In this document: positions 49,335 to 60,904 of the stretch, in pieces
Layout of the letters: the number at the start of each line of letters is the position of its first letter
How positions within the stretch are numbered: the stretch's first letter is position 1
Assembly: GCA_963972425.1 (NCBI GenBank)
Contig: CAXAUF010000005.1
Span: 1 to 64,000, forward strand
Direction: 5' to 3'
DNA from: Algorimicrobium sp002414705
GTDB lineage: Bacteria; Bacteroidota; Bacteroidia; Flavobacteriales; Flavobacteriaceae
DNA length: 64,000 nt
Program-made: the position numbers and the translations under genes
The notes under the pieces: generated by a model
Seen by the model: the letters and a program-made list of their open reading frames with translations, nothing else
Told to the model about the DNA's origin: nothing
Database searches by the model: none

Positions 49335-50233
49335 TCCGCTAGCTCTTGTTTGCTCCATAGTTCTGGAAAGAATATTCGTCTTTGATATTTTGGATGCATG
49401 TATTTTACCCATTCACTTCCTCCTGTTGCTTCTGCAGTTTTACCACCTATATTTAAATAATGGTTGGCCGTATTATAATGTGCCATAACCCATTTAATAT
49501 TCACCGTATAGTCATAATGACGCATGGCATTTACTAAATCTTTATTTGTTCTTACTTCTTCTGGCAATTCTTTGAACTTGGTCCAAAGGTTACTTTTGTT
49601 ATAGAATTTCGCAAATCTAATAAATTCCTCTTTGTATCGTTCTTCAAAAACTGTTAATAAATAGCTTTTTTTACCCGTTTTGTAGTCTTTTCCTGCTGCT
49701 TGCCAGTATAAATGCTCAAAAGCATGTTCAAATGGTGTATTTCTGTCAATGGTTTCACGAAAACGATTATCTATTAAATTTATTAATTCGGTAGATGAAA
49801 TCTCAATTTTACGATACTGTGCGCTTTGAAAACCACTAGCTGGTGTTAAAGTTAATCGGAATTTATTATACTGTTCCACATCCATTCCATCTCGCATAAT
49901 TTCGAAAGATGATGTTAACATATCAAAATACCGACTAATACGCATGAGTTTTGTTGAAAAGAAATCGGCCGATAGTTTTTCTGCAGTTGCAACTTGATCT
50001 ATTTCCCAAAGTATCATTTTAAATAACAACTCGTTTATTTGATGATACATGATAAAAACCATTTCGTCAGGTAAAACAGAACGTTGTGTTTGCAAATCTA
50101 AAAGCGCATCGGTCTGAATATAATCCCAATAATTAATGGGCTTACTATATAATAAACCTTGTAAGTGGACATTTAAATCTTGACTTATATTATCAAATTT
50201 TTCTTTGAGTTGGTTGGTTATGTCGTTATTCAT
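49316..50233 (-). CDS. kynA: Tryptophan 2,3-dioxygenase family protein
   Basis: A 305-residue all-helical haem dioxygenase that opens the indole ring of tryptophan to N-formylkynurenine. Landmarks: INYWDYIQTDALLDLQ near the start, DEMVFIMYHQINELLFK with the distal-pocket His, LTPASGFQSAQYRKIE, and the C-terminal HYNTANHYL and GGKTAEATGGSEWVKYM (conserved TGGS loop, with the haem-ligand His nearby). No other kynurenine-pathway gene is adjacent. It lies in a minus-strand run with HPPD and homogentisate dioxygenase genes, an order I recall as conserved in Flavobacteriaceae. Confidence 0.92.
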   Translation of the reverse strand: MNNDITNQLKEKFDNISQDLNVHLQGLLYSKPINYWDYIQTDALLDLQTQRSVLPDEMVFIMYHQINELLFKMILWEIDQVATAEKLSADFFSTKLMRISRYFDMLTSSFEIMRDGMDVEQYNKFRLTLTPASGFQSAQYRKIEISSTELINLIDNRFRETIDRNTPFEHAFEHLYWQAAGKDYKTGKKSYLLTVFEERYKEEFIRFAKFYNKSNLWTKFKELPEEVRTNKDLVNAMRHYDYTVNIKWVMAHYNTANHYLNIGGKTAEATGGSEWVKYMHPKYQRRIFFPELWSKQELAEWGENL

Positions 50234-50237
50234 GCTA

Positions 50238-51020
50238 TTAATTTTCTACTATAATTTTAAAAGGGTGTTTTAAACCTTTAAAGGCGTCTAAATCGGCTCG
50301 TAATGAACCTACAGCCAAATCGGCTTTGATACGTAAAGGTATTCTATTTTTATCATTTGAAACCCATAACGTTAGGCTTTCTTCTTCCTTAAATACGCGA
50401 CCTGCCATAACATACGGTCTAAATTTTAAGGCGTTAACTTTTCCAAAACTAGTGGTAATGACTTCGATACCTAAATACCGTAATTTGAAGCCATAATTTT
50501 CTTCATCAAAAAACATATTAATTTCAACTTCATCATTTATTTTAAGATTATCGATATCCAAATTATTACGCAAATAATAAAATGTAGATACCATATCTTG
50601 AATTTTAGGCTTGGTATCAAACGATTTTTTTTTATTATGTTTTATATTATTAACATGTGCTTTGTTATTGGTTTGATCGAATTCTATTTCAATATTTTTA
50701 GTATGTCCGCCTTCATCAATATCTCTGATAAATTTATAAGGTATATTCAATTTTTTATCGAAATAACTTTCATAACGATCCTCTACTTTAAAAAACCAAC
50801 TTACAGCACCTGTTGTCCACCCTTTTCCAACAACATGAAAAACAGGTTTGTTTTTATACATGGATTCGTTTACGGTTAGTGTTGCTTCTCCAGCTTTCAT
50901 CCAACCGCTATAACTCATTTCAAAACGAAACCATTCGCCAACACCATAAGCACTCTCCATTTGAGAAAAAGCAGAACTTAAAGTTAAAATGGCAATGCAT
51001 GTAATTAGTATTTTTCTCAT
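50238..51020 (-). CDS. DUF3108 exported protein
   Basis: A 260-residue exported protein from the ATG at 51020 (MRKILITCIAILTLSSAFSQ, signal). The rest is a DUF3108 beta-rich domain (FRFEMSYSGWMKAGEATLTV, DRYESYFDKKLNIPYKF, LTLWVSNDKNRIPLRIKA). It is predicted periplasmic, possibly binding hydrophobic or envelope material, but no function is established. It sits between the HPPD and tryptophan dioxygenase genes, starting about 138 bp after HPPD, with a terminator between them, and 4 bp before the dioxygenase start. Confidence 0.86.
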   Translation of the reverse strand: MRKILITCIAILTLSSAFSQMESAYGVGEWFRFEMSYSGWMKAGEATLTVNESMYKNKPVFHVVGKGWTTGAVSWFFKVEDRYESYFDKKLNIPYKFIRDIDEGGHTKNIEIEFDQTNNKAHVNNIKHNKKKSFDTKPKIQDMVSTFYYLRNNLDIDNLKINDEVEINMFFDEENYGFKLRYLGIEVITTSFGKVNALKFRPYVMAGRVFKEEESLTLWVSNDKNRIPLRIKADLAVGSLRADLDAFKGLKHPFKIIVEN

Positions 51021-51100
51021 AACATTGATTCTAATTGTAAACCACAACTGTAACGTTGCTTTTATTAATAGATTACAATTATTATTCCAAAAATATGAAA

Positions 51101-51136
51101 CAAAAAACTCTATCTGTAATTATGATAGAGTTTTTA
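51101..51136 (-). terminator. Hairpin terminator after the HPPD gene
   Basis: AAAAACTCTATC and GATAGAGTTTTT form a perfect stem (51104-51135) around a 9-nt loop, with T runs in both directions. It separates the HPPD transcript from the DUF3108-kynA-M23-pgi run. Confidence 0.85.
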
Positions 51137-51157
51137 TGTTATTCATATTTTTAATTA

Positions 51158-52321
<1,164 letters not shown>

Positions 52322-52384
52322 AATACTGTTAGTTGTTGATTCGTTAATATGTTAATTTGATAACGAATGTTTATTATTTTGTTT

Positions 52385-52454
52385 TAGCCCTGATTGAAGC
52401 GGCATCCTTTTTTGTTTGTCACAAAAAATATACAGCGAAAAGCGGGAAATAGCT
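52385..52454 (-). repeat. Dispersed intergenic repeat with internal hairpin, copy 2
   Basis: On the minus strand it begins AGCTATTTCCCGCT and ends ATCAGGGCTA. It is homologous over about 70 bp to 16044-16115. The internal stem is TTTTTTGT / ACAAAAAA, in which a C-G pair of copy 1 has become T-A. It lies between hmgA and hppD. Confidence 0.75.
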
Positions 52455-52459
52455 TCTAA

Positions 52460-53623
<1,164 letters not shown>

Positions 53624-53871
53624 GTTTTTAAATTTTTAAATCGGGTGCTTTTTTAAAAAAAATAACACCACATTATAAACTACATAAAGATACTAAAATA
53701 AATATGATTTTACCGATAAGCATCGGATTTGAAAACATAAAAGATATGTATGTTATTCTGGATTTCTCTTAATAAGAAACTGAAGATGGGCTAATAAATC
53801 TATCCAAAAATGTGTCATAACTCAACAAATATCGATAAAAAATATGACTTTTTATTAAAATGTGAAAGGCT

Positions 53872-56106
53872 TTAAAACCAGAAGCCTAAATTAAAAAACC
53901 AAATACCTCTTTTCATTTCGGGACTCCATGTGTATTTTGCTTCAATGGGTCCGATAAAGGATTCTACAGAGTAACCAATGGCATAACCTGTGTAGTTAGG
54001 CGTGGTAATCCATTCGCCAGAATCGAAAATATTATCGGCCACATTTGCGAAATTTGCGGCTCCTACAATATGATGTTTTTTAAATAATTCGTAATCTACA
54101 GTTAGCATAGTTTTTACATAACTATTACCCGGAATAGACAGATAGTCATAACCATAAAATGAAACAAAATTATTAATGAAATTAGACCCATAACCACCTA
54201 AAACAAAATCTAAATATTGTGTTGAGTCTTCACCTATTTTAAAACCTCCTTGAGCTGTTAGGTTGGCAGATAATTTACCAAAACTTTTGGCATAACCCAT
54301 GTTTGCTTTTGCTATTGAAAATTCTGAAAAATTTTCGTTATAATCTGATGAATATAAATATAAATGAAAATCACCATCAAAATAAAACCCTTCGTTAGGG
54401 AAATACTTATTATCATAGGTGTCTAATTTCAGCTTACCGTAAACGCTTAAATAATCACTATTATCAAAGGTTGTTTCATCCGTATTATTGTTATCTGTTA
54501 AAATGGTTTCAGAAATAACTTTAAACCGCTTATGCTCTCCACCTAATGTTAAAGCAAAATTATTTCCTAATACTGTTTGTGCATATATTTGATTAGTAAA
54601 ATCGTCTACCTCAATATCCAATTTATTAACATTCAAATCCGTTAAGTCTTCCTCTGACAATAATGATGTTGCTGGAATATTTTTCTTAAACTGATTAAAG
54701 CGCGAGGTAACTCCAATACTCCAATAAAACCCTTTATCTATATAATAATCAAAACTATACCGAATGTTATCACCCAAAACAAAATCTAAAGATGCTACAT
54801 CGTTATTAAAAACAAGCCTTTTACGGGTTAAATTAACTAATACGCCTGTTTTATAAAGATCATCATAATGTGCACTTAACTTAAAAAATGTTCGGGTTCG
54901 TGTTTCTAAAACAGTAACATCCAAATCATATTCTTGTTCGTTTTCTGTAGGGTGTAATTGATAAACAACACTGTCAAAATTATTGGTGGCTGCTAAATTA
55001 TTAACACCTTCTACAAAACTCATATATTCAATTTTTGTTTCAGGCTTCATTTTTAATTTCCCTATAACATACGAGCGTGTATATTTATCATTCCCGGAAA
55101 TATTAATATTTTTTATCCGAATACTATCTATAGGCTTTATTGGGCCAAACTTTATAGGTTTTACAACCTGTTGATTGACTATTTTTACTAAATCGTCCGT
55201 TTTTTTATTTGCTGCTAACACACCATTCTCAATAATGCTTTTCCCATCACTAAACGAAATAACAGTATAATCAGTAATATTTGGCTTGATATAAACGTCC
55301 GTTTTTTTAGCCTTAACTTTCATATCATTAATAGTCCGATAATTATTAATTTGAAGAATAATATCTGGAGCTGAACGCAGTTCTTCTCTTGTTGCTAAAT
55401 CATCTTGAACATCCACACCAATAATAATGTCCATGCCTTTTGCTTTCAATTCATCTATTGGATAATTATTAACAACACCACCATCTATTAATATTTGATC
55501 GTTAATAACTACCGGTTGAAATAATGACGGAAACGCACCACTAGCAACTATTGACTGTGCTAAACTCCCTTTATCCAAAATTACAGCTTGACCAGTTTCT
55601 ACATTGGTAGCTATACAAAAAAAAGGAATTGGTAATTTGCTAAAATCTTCCACATCACTAACATGTAAGGTGAGTTTTGATAATAAACTCAACGTATTTT
55701 GACCTCTAGATAAGGCGGATGGCAACTTTAATTTAAACTTATCAAAGGGTAAGGTAATGGCATATTTTTCAGAATTATCACGCTCGTAAAACGTTTTAGC
55801 TGCTCGTGGTAAATTATCATTTATAATTTTATCAAAGTCAACATCTTTAAAAATAGAATCTATTTGTTTTCCAGAATATCCTGAAGCATATAATGATCCA
55901 ATTATGGCACCCATACTGGTTCCTGCTACATAATCTACACGAATACCTAAACTATCTATAACTTTTAAAACACCAATATGCGCCAGACCTTTTGCACCAC
56001 CTCCACTTAAAACCAAGCCTACTTTAACATCATCATTTGTGTCCTGATTTTGGGAAAAACCAGTCATGATGACGAAAAAACAAAAGATTATTAAGGTAGA
56101 CTTCAT
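53872..56106 (-). CDS. Patatin-like phospholipase fused to a BamA-type outer-membrane barrel
   Basis: A 744-residue exported protein (signal to about residue 19). Patatin domain (about 27-220): glycine-rich oxyanion SGGGAKG (34-40), nucleophile elbow GTSMG (catalytic Ser64) and the dyad Asp in ILIDGGVVNNYP. Then a POTRA-like domain (about 330-410: SIRIKNINISGNDKYTRSYV) and a 16-strand BamA/Omp85-type barrel (about 415-744) ending WFFNLGFWF. Resembles PlpD-type (type Vd) autotransporter architecture, in which the lipase is displayed or released. Its start overlaps the uvrC stop (ATGA), an odd but clear translational coupling with a DNA-repair gene. Confidence 0.9.
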   Translation of the reverse strand: MKSTLIIFCFFVIMTGFSQNQDTNDDVKVGLVLSGGGAKGLAHIGVLKVIDSLGIRVDYVAGTSMGAIIGSLYASGYSGKQIDSIFKDVDFDKIINDNLPRAAKTFYERDNSEKYAITLPFDKFKLKLPSALSRGQNTLSLLSKLTLHVSDVEDFSKLPIPFFCIATNVETGQAVILDKGSLAQSIVASGAFPSLFQPVVINDQILIDGGVVNNYPIDELKAKGMDIIIGVDVQDDLATREELRSAPDIILQINNYRTINDMKVKAKKTDVYIKPNITDYTVISFSDGKSIIENGVLAANKKTDDLVKIVNQQVVKPIKFGPIKPIDSIRIKNINISGNDKYTRSYVIGKLKMKPETKIEYMSFVEGVNNLAATNNFDSVVYQLHPTENEQEYDLDVTVLETRTRTFFKLSAHYDDLYKTGVLVNLTRKRLVFNNDVASLDFVLGDNIRYSFDYYIDKGFYWSIGVTSRFNQFKKNIPATSLLSEEDLTDLNVNKLDIEVDDFTNQIYAQTVLGNNFALTLGGEHKRFKVISETILTDNNNTDETTFDNSDYLSVYGKLKLDTYDNKYFPNEGFYFDGDFHLYLYSSDYNENFSEFSIAKANMGYAKSFGKLSANLTAQGGFKIGEDSTQYLDFVLGGYGSNFINNFVSFYGYDYLSIPGNSYVKTMLTVDYELFKKHHIVGAANFANVADNIFDSGEWITTPNYTGYAIGYSVESFIGPIEAKYTWSPEMKRGIWFFNLGFWF

Positions 56107-57896
56107 AAACTGTTATAATAATTATAAACTTTACTTGCGCGAGAAAGACCAACTGCATCTTCCAATTCTTGTTTTGTTGCTTCTGAAATCCGTTTAACCG
56201 ACTTAAAATGTTTTAATAAATCGACAATCGTTTTTTCGCCAATCCCAGGAATGGTTTCCAACTCGGTATTTAACGCGGTTTTACTTCGTTTATTACGGTG
56301 ATGTTCAATTCCAAAACGGTGTGCTTCATTTCGTAATTGTTGAATAATTTTCAGAGTTTCACTTTTTTTATCTAAATATAAGGGAATTGGATCATCTGGA
56401 TAGAATAATTCTTCCAAACGTTTCGCAATTCCGATTATTGCAATCTTACCACGCAAATTTAAAGCGTCTAAACTTTTTAATGCAGATGATAATTGCCCTT
56501 TTCCTCCATCAATAATTATAAGTTGTGGCAACGATTTTTCTTCATCTAACAAACGCTTGTAACGCCTAAAAACAACTTCTTCCATAGAGGCAAAATCATC
56601 AGGACCCTCAACCGTTTTAATATTAAAATGTCTGTAATCTTTTTTACTGGGCTTTCCATTTTTAAAAACCACACAAGCTGCAACAGGATGCGTTCCTTGA
56701 ATGTTTGAGTTATCAAAACACTCTATATGTCTTGGCTCTTCGCCTAACCGTAAATCCAATTTCATTTGTGCCATAATCCGATTGACATGACGGTCTGGAT
56801 CCGTAATTTTAACTTGCTTAAAACGTTCCATACGGTAATATTTGGCGTTCCGAAGCGATAAATCTAAAATATGTTTTTTATCTCCTAATTTAGGAATGGT
56901 AATTTTCAACTCTTCGCCTAAATCTACTTGAAAAGGTACATAAATTTCTTTTGAATTGGAGTTAAAACGCTGTCGGATTTCTGTAATAGCAAGTTCCAAT
57001 AACTCCTTATCGGTTTCATCTAGTTTCTTTTTAATTTCTAATGTGTGCGAACGAATAATAGATCCGTATGATATTTGAAGGAAATTAACATATCCATAGC
57101 CTTCGTCGCTCATAATTGAAAACACATCTACATTACTAATATTAGGATTTACGATTGTAGATTTGGCTTGGTAATTTTCTAGCACATCAATTTTCTCTTT
57201 AATTATTTGCGCTTCTTCAAATTCCATGTTTTCCGCCAAAGCTTTCATTTGACTTTTAAATTGCACTAAAGATGTTTTAAAATTTCCTTTCAAAATTTCC
57301 TTTATAGATGCAATATTAGTATGATAGGCTGTTTCTGTTTCAAGACCTTCGCATGGACCTTTACAATTTCCTAAATGGTATTCTAAACAGACTTTATATT
57401 TTCCAGAGTGAATTTTTTCTGAAGACAAATCGTAATTACATGTCCGCAATAAAAACAGCCCACGAATTAAATCCAATAATGTGGAAACCGTTTTCATACT
57501 TGTATAAGGCCCAAAGTATTCCGAACCATCCTTAATGACTCGCCGTGTAGAAAACACTCTTGGAAAGCGTTCGTTTTTTATACAAATCCACGGATATGTT
57601 TTATCATCTTTCAACAACACATTATAACGAGGTCTGTATTTTTTTATCAGATTATTTTCTAATAATAAGGCATCTGTTTCAGTGTTAACAACAATGTGTT
57701 TAATACTTGCAATTTTCTTTACCAGAACACGTGTCTTACCGCTATCGTGCGTTTTCGTGAAATACGAACTCACACGTTTTTTTAAATTTTTTGCTTTACC
57801 TACATATAAAATCTTACCTTCGTTATCATAATATTGATAAACACCTGGCTCATTTGGCAAGGTTTTTAATTGTATTTCTAGAGCAGTTTTAGGCAT
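56103..57896 (-). CDS. uvrC: UvrABC system protein C
   Basis: A 597-residue nucleotide-excision-repair nuclease making both incisions around DNA lesions bound by UvrB. Domains in order: GIY-YIG nuclease (about 15-95, GVYQYYDNEGKILYVGKAKNLKKR), UvrB-interacting UVR motif (about 205-240), RNase-H-like 5' nuclease (about 370-530: ECFDNSNIQGTHPVA, LIIIDGGKGQL), and a tandem helix-hairpin-helix (IPGIGEKTIVDLLKHF). Length normal. A -7 element abuts the start codon. Its stop overlaps the start of the patatin gene. Confidence 0.97.
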   Translation of the reverse strand: MPKTALEIQLKTLPNEPGVYQYYDNEGKILYVGKAKNLKKRVSSYFTKTHDSGKTRVLVKKIASIKHIVVNTETDALLLENNLIKKYRPRYNVLLKDDKTYPWICIKNERFPRVFSTRRVIKDGSEYFGPYTSMKTVSTLLDLIRGLFLLRTCNYDLSSEKIHSGKYKVCLEYHLGNCKGPCEGLETETAYHTNIASIKEILKGNFKTSLVQFKSQMKALAENMEFEEAQIIKEKIDVLENYQAKSTIVNPNISNVDVFSIMSDEGYGYVNFLQISYGSIIRSHTLEIKKKLDETDKELLELAITEIRQRFNSNSKEIYVPFQVDLGEELKITIPKLGDKKHILDLSLRNAKYYRMERFKQVKITDPDRHVNRIMAQMKLDLRLGEEPRHIECFDNSNIQGTHPVAACVVFKNGKPSKKDYRHFNIKTVEGPDDFASMEEVVFRRYKRLLDEEKSLPQLIIIDGGKGQLSSALKSLDALNLRGKIAIIGIAKRLEELFYPDDPIPLYLDKKSETLKIIQQLRNEAHRFGIEHHRNKRSKTALNTELETIPGIGEKTIVDLLKHFKSVKRISEATKQELEDAVGLSRASKVYNYYNSL

Positions 57897-57901
57897 AGTA
57901 T

Positions 57902-57909
57902 CAAAGGTA
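57902..57909 (-). promoter_or_regulatory. Putative -7 element abutting the uvrC start codon
   Basis: TACCTTTG on the minus strand ends five bases before the uvrC ATG (57896). Transcription starting at the usual distance would give a leaderless message. Confidence 0.45.
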
Positions 57910-58029
57910 CTTATTTCTATATTTTTAAGGTTACATTAGCTAAATAAAAACCTGTTAATTTTTAGATATAAAATGTATTGAAAAAATGTCCGTTTTACTA
58001 ACTTACAACACTTTTTTAAAAATTAAAAC

Positions 58030-58449
58030 ATGACAAAACAACTCATTGGAAGGGTTGATAAAATAGACTTCCCACTACTTAATTTATTTGAAATTGATGC
58101 CAAAATAGATACAGGTGCTTATACATCTGCTATTCATTGTTCAAAAATTATTGAAGAAAATAACACCTTACGCTGTAAATTTTACAGCAAAGGCCATCCT
58201 AACTTTAATGGAAAAGAGGTTGTTTTTACGGAATACACCCAAACCGATGTAAAAAGCAGTAATGGCTACAAAGAAAATAGGTTCAAAATAAAATCTGAAG
58301 TCATATTCTTTGGAAAAACTTACAAGATTAACTTAACTTTAAGCACACGTGATGACATGCGATTTCCTGTATTAATTGGCAGACAATTTTTAGCTAAAAA
58401 ATTTCTAGTTGATGTGGACTTGCAGAATCTATCATTTAATAAAAAATAA
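58030..58449 (+). CDS. Retropepsin-like ATP-dependent zinc protease family protein (RimB-like)
   Basis: A 139-residue single-domain protein of the retropepsin-like DUF785/putative zinc protease family. The key DTGA motif is in EIDAKIDTGAYTSAIH (near residue 30), and the second half has FPVLIGRQFLAKKFLVDV, the flap-to-core segment of that fold. Members are regularly encoded next to RimK-type ligases and are thought to remove or process the peptide tags these add. The zinc dependence in the family name is not evident here. First of three genes with 2-bp gaps; a single transcript is certain by spacing. Confidence 0.85.
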   Translation: MTKQLIGRVDKIDFPLLNLFEIDAKIDTGAYTSAIHCSKIIEENNTLRCKFYSKGHPNFNGKEVVFTEYTQTDVKSSNGYKENRFKIKSEVIFFGKTYKINLTLSTRDDMRFPVLIGRQFLAKKFLVDVDLQNLSFNKK

Positions 58450-58451
58450 TC

Positions 58452-59327
58452 ATGAATATAGTTATCCTATCTAGGAATCCGCATTTATACTCAACTCAAC
58501 GTTTGGTTGAGGAAGCAAAAAAACGCAATCATAGAATTGAAGTTATCGACCCATTAAAGTGCGATATCATCATTGAAAAAGAAAAACCTACCATATATTA
58601 TAAAGACCGTTATCTGGATTATGTAGATGCTATTATACCACGAATTGGTGCATCGGTTACATTCTATGGCTGTGCTGTGGTAAGGCAATTTGAAATGATG
58701 GGAGTCTTTTCTATTGTTTCATCGGGTGCTATTTTGCGTTCTCGCGATAAATTAAAAAGTTTACAGCTTTTAAGCAAAGCAGGAATTGGCATGCCAAAAA
58801 CGGTTTTCACCAATTATTCTCGCGATGTAGAAGAAGTTATAGAACACGTTGGTGGTGTTCCAGTTATTATAAAACTACTAGAAGGCACGCAGGGTTTAGG
58901 TGTGGTTTTAGCTGAAACAAAAAATGCTGCCGAATCGGTTTTAGAAGCCTTTAATGGTCTAGAAGCACGCGTTATTGTTCAAGAATTTATTAAAGAAGCC
59001 AAAGGAGCAGATTTGCGTGCCTTAATAGTAGACGGTCAAGTGGTAGGTGCTATGAAACGCCAAGGTAAGGATGGCGAATTTCGTTCCAACTTACATAGAG
59101 GCGGATCGGCAAATATTATTAAATTAAGTGATGGTGAAATTCGTTTAGCTATGGAAGCTGCTCGCGCTTTAAAACTTCCTGTTTGTGGTGTGGATATGTT
59201 ACAATCATCCAGAGGACCTTTACTATTAGAAGTCAATTCTACTCCAGGATTAGAAGGTATAGAAGGTGCAACAGGTAAAAATATTGCTAAAGCCATTATT
59301 TCCTTTATTGAGCGAAATAAAAAATAA
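58452..59327 (+). CDS. rimK: RimK family ATP-grasp alpha-L-glutamate ligase
   Basis: A 291-residue ATP-grasp enzyme that adds glutamate residues to the C-terminus of a substrate, ribosomal protein S6 in E. coli. N-terminal pre-ATP-grasp domain (NIVILSRNPHLYSTQRLVEE), then ATP-grasp motifs: RDKLKSLQLLSKAGIGMPKT, GGVPVIIKLLEGTQGLGV, VQEFIKEAKGADLRALIVDG, and the Mg-binding LLEVNSTPGLEGIE. The length and motif set match RimK closely. The substrate in this organism is unproven. It sits between a retropepsin-like protease and an aspartoacylase-like deacylase gene with 2-bp gaps. Confidence 0.92.
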   Translation: MNIVILSRNPHLYSTQRLVEEAKKRNHRIEVIDPLKCDIIIEKEKPTIYYKDRYLDYVDAIIPRIGASVTFYGCAVVRQFEMMGVFSIVSSGAILRSRDKLKSLQLLSKAGIGMPKTVFTNYSRDVEEVIEHVGGVPVIIKLLEGTQGLGVVLAETKNAAESVLEAFNGLEARVIVQEFIKEAKGADLRALIVDGQVVGAMKRQGKDGEFRSNLHRGGSANIIKLSDGEIRLAMEAARALKLPVCGVDMLQSSRGPLLLEVNSTPGLEGIEGATGKNIAKAIISFIERNKK

Positions 59328-59329
59328 AT

Positions 59330-60295
59330 ATGTCGCAAAAAATCATAACCATTTTAGGTGAAAATATTGAGCCAGGCAAAAGCTACGAGCTTAATTTTGA
59401 TGTTGCCAAACTCCACACAGCATCCTCTATTGATGTACCCATAATTATTGAACGCGCCAAAAAAGAGGGCCCAACGGTTTTATTAACAGCGGGTATTCAT
59501 GGTGATGAATTAAATGGTATTGAAATTGTGCGCCAACTTATTGCAAAAGGCATTAATAAACCCAAATGTGGAACCATTATTTGTATCCCAATTATTAATA
59601 TTTTTGGTTTTATTAATTTAAGTCGAGAATTCCCAGATGGTCGCGATTTAAATCGGGTTTTTCCTGGATTAAAAAATGGATCGTTAGCGAGCAGAGTCGC
59701 TTATAAATTAGTAAATGAAGTATTAAACCAAGTTGATTATGTACTTGATTTTCATACAGGAGGTGCTGGTCGTTTTAATGCACCACAAGTCCGTATTGTT
59801 AAAAACAGTAATAGATTAGATGCGTTAGCTAAAACCTTTGGTGCGCCTTTTGTTTTGTATTCAAAAAATTTAAAAAAGTCTTTTAGAGATACATCCTATA
59901 AAGCGGGTATTTCTATGTTGTTGTTTGAAGGTGGGAAATCGCATCATATAGATGTAAACATTACCAATACTGGTGTTAATGGTGCCAAACGTGTACTGAA
60001 TAGTCTAGGTATGTTAGGTTCTAAATTTAAAGTTACCGAGCCCAAACAAAAACCCGTATTTATTATGGCCAGCAAATGGCAACGTGCCAATTATTCTGGG
60101 ATGTTTAAAGCTTCGGTTATTACAGGAACCAAAGTAAAAAAAGATGATATTCTTGGAAATATTACCGATCCTTATGGCAAATTTAATCACTTTGTTCGTG
60201 CTGAAAGTTCTGGTTATATTATTAATGTGAATGAATCACCATTGGTGTATCAAGGTGATGCTTTGTTTCATATTACGGCTCGTTTAAAGCATTAA
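59330..60295 (+). CDS. Succinylglutamate desuccinylase/aspartoacylase family protein
   Basis: A 321-residue zinc hydrolase of the M14-like aspartoacylase family. Zinc ligands and catalytic residues: TAGIHGDELNGIEIV (His, Glu), and YVLDFHTGGAG (His). The RDLNRVFPG motif binds the carboxylate. The C-terminal barrel-sandwich domain (KVKKDDILGNITDPYG) is typical. It is fused by position to rimK (2-bp gap), so it may cleave or trim the same glutamyl modification instead of serving arginine catabolism. That is inference; no other ast gene is in the window. Confidence 0.88.
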   Translation: MSQKIITILGENIEPGKSYELNFDVAKLHTASSIDVPIIIERAKKEGPTVLLTAGIHGDELNGIEIVRQLIAKGINKPKCGTIICIPIINIFGFINLSREFPDGRDLNRVFPGLKNGSLASRVAYKLVNEVLNQVDYVLDFHTGGAGRFNAPQVRIVKNSNRLDALAKTFGAPFVLYSKNLKKSFRDTSYKAGISMLLFEGGKSHHIDVNITNTGVNGAKRVLNSLGMLGSKFKVTEPKQKPVFIMASKWQRANYSGMFKASVITGTKVKKDDILGNITDPYGKFNHFVRAESSGYIINVNESPLVYQGDALFHITARLKH

Positions 60296-60314
60296 GCATT
60301 TAATTGGGTAGAAT

Positions 60315-60878
60315 ATGACGAAATCGGAATTACGAAAAATCTATAAACAAAAACGGCAAGCACTTTCATCTGAGACGATTGACAATTTAAGCTTTCAGAT
60401 TGCTAATAATCTATTACAGTTAGCCATTTGGGATTTTTCTTATTACCATATTTTTCTATCTATAACCGAACAAAAAGAAATTAACACCGATTATATTTTA
60501 AGTATTCTTTCCGGAAAAGATAAACATATTATTGTTTCAAAAAGTGATTTTTCAACTACCAATCTATCGCATTTCTTATTAACAGATGCTACTCTAATTA
60601 AAAAAAACAAATACCATATTCCGGAACCTGTGGATGGGATTCCTATAGCTTCAAATTTAATTAACGTGGTGTTTATTCCTTTATTAGCTTTTGATAAGCA
60701 AGGCCATCGTGTTGGTTATGGCAAAGGGTTTTATGATAGTTTCTTAAAAGACTGCAAACCTGAAACCCTTAAAATAGGACTTTCCTTTTTTGAAGCTGAA
60801 AACCATATTGAAGGCATTTTTGAAAATGATGTGCCTTTGGACATTTGTGTGACACCAAATAAAACGTATCAGTTTTAA
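60315..60878 (+). CDS. 5-Formyltetrahydrofolate cyclo-ligase
   Basis: A 187-residue ATP-dependent enzyme converting 5-formyl-THF to 5,10-methenyl-THF in folate metabolism. Motifs: the N-terminal KSELRKIYKQKRQALS, and the C-terminal FIPLLAFDKQGHRVGYGKGFYD with the conserved Gly/Tyr/Gly loop, followed by the KIGLSFFEAE strand. It starts 19 bp after the deacylase gene on the same strand and may be co-transcribed. Confidence 0.93.
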   Translation: MTKSELRKIYKQKRQALSSETIDNLSFQIANNLLQLAIWDFSYYHIFLSITEQKEINTDYILSILSGKDKHIIVSKSDFSTTNLSHFLLTDATLIKKNKYHIPEPVDGIPIASNLINVVFIPLLAFDKQGHRVGYGKGFYDSFLKDCKPETLKIGLSFFEAENHIEGIFENDVPLDICVTPNKTYQF

Positions 60879-60904
60879 TTGTGCCTAAAGTAATATTTCT
60901 ATTT

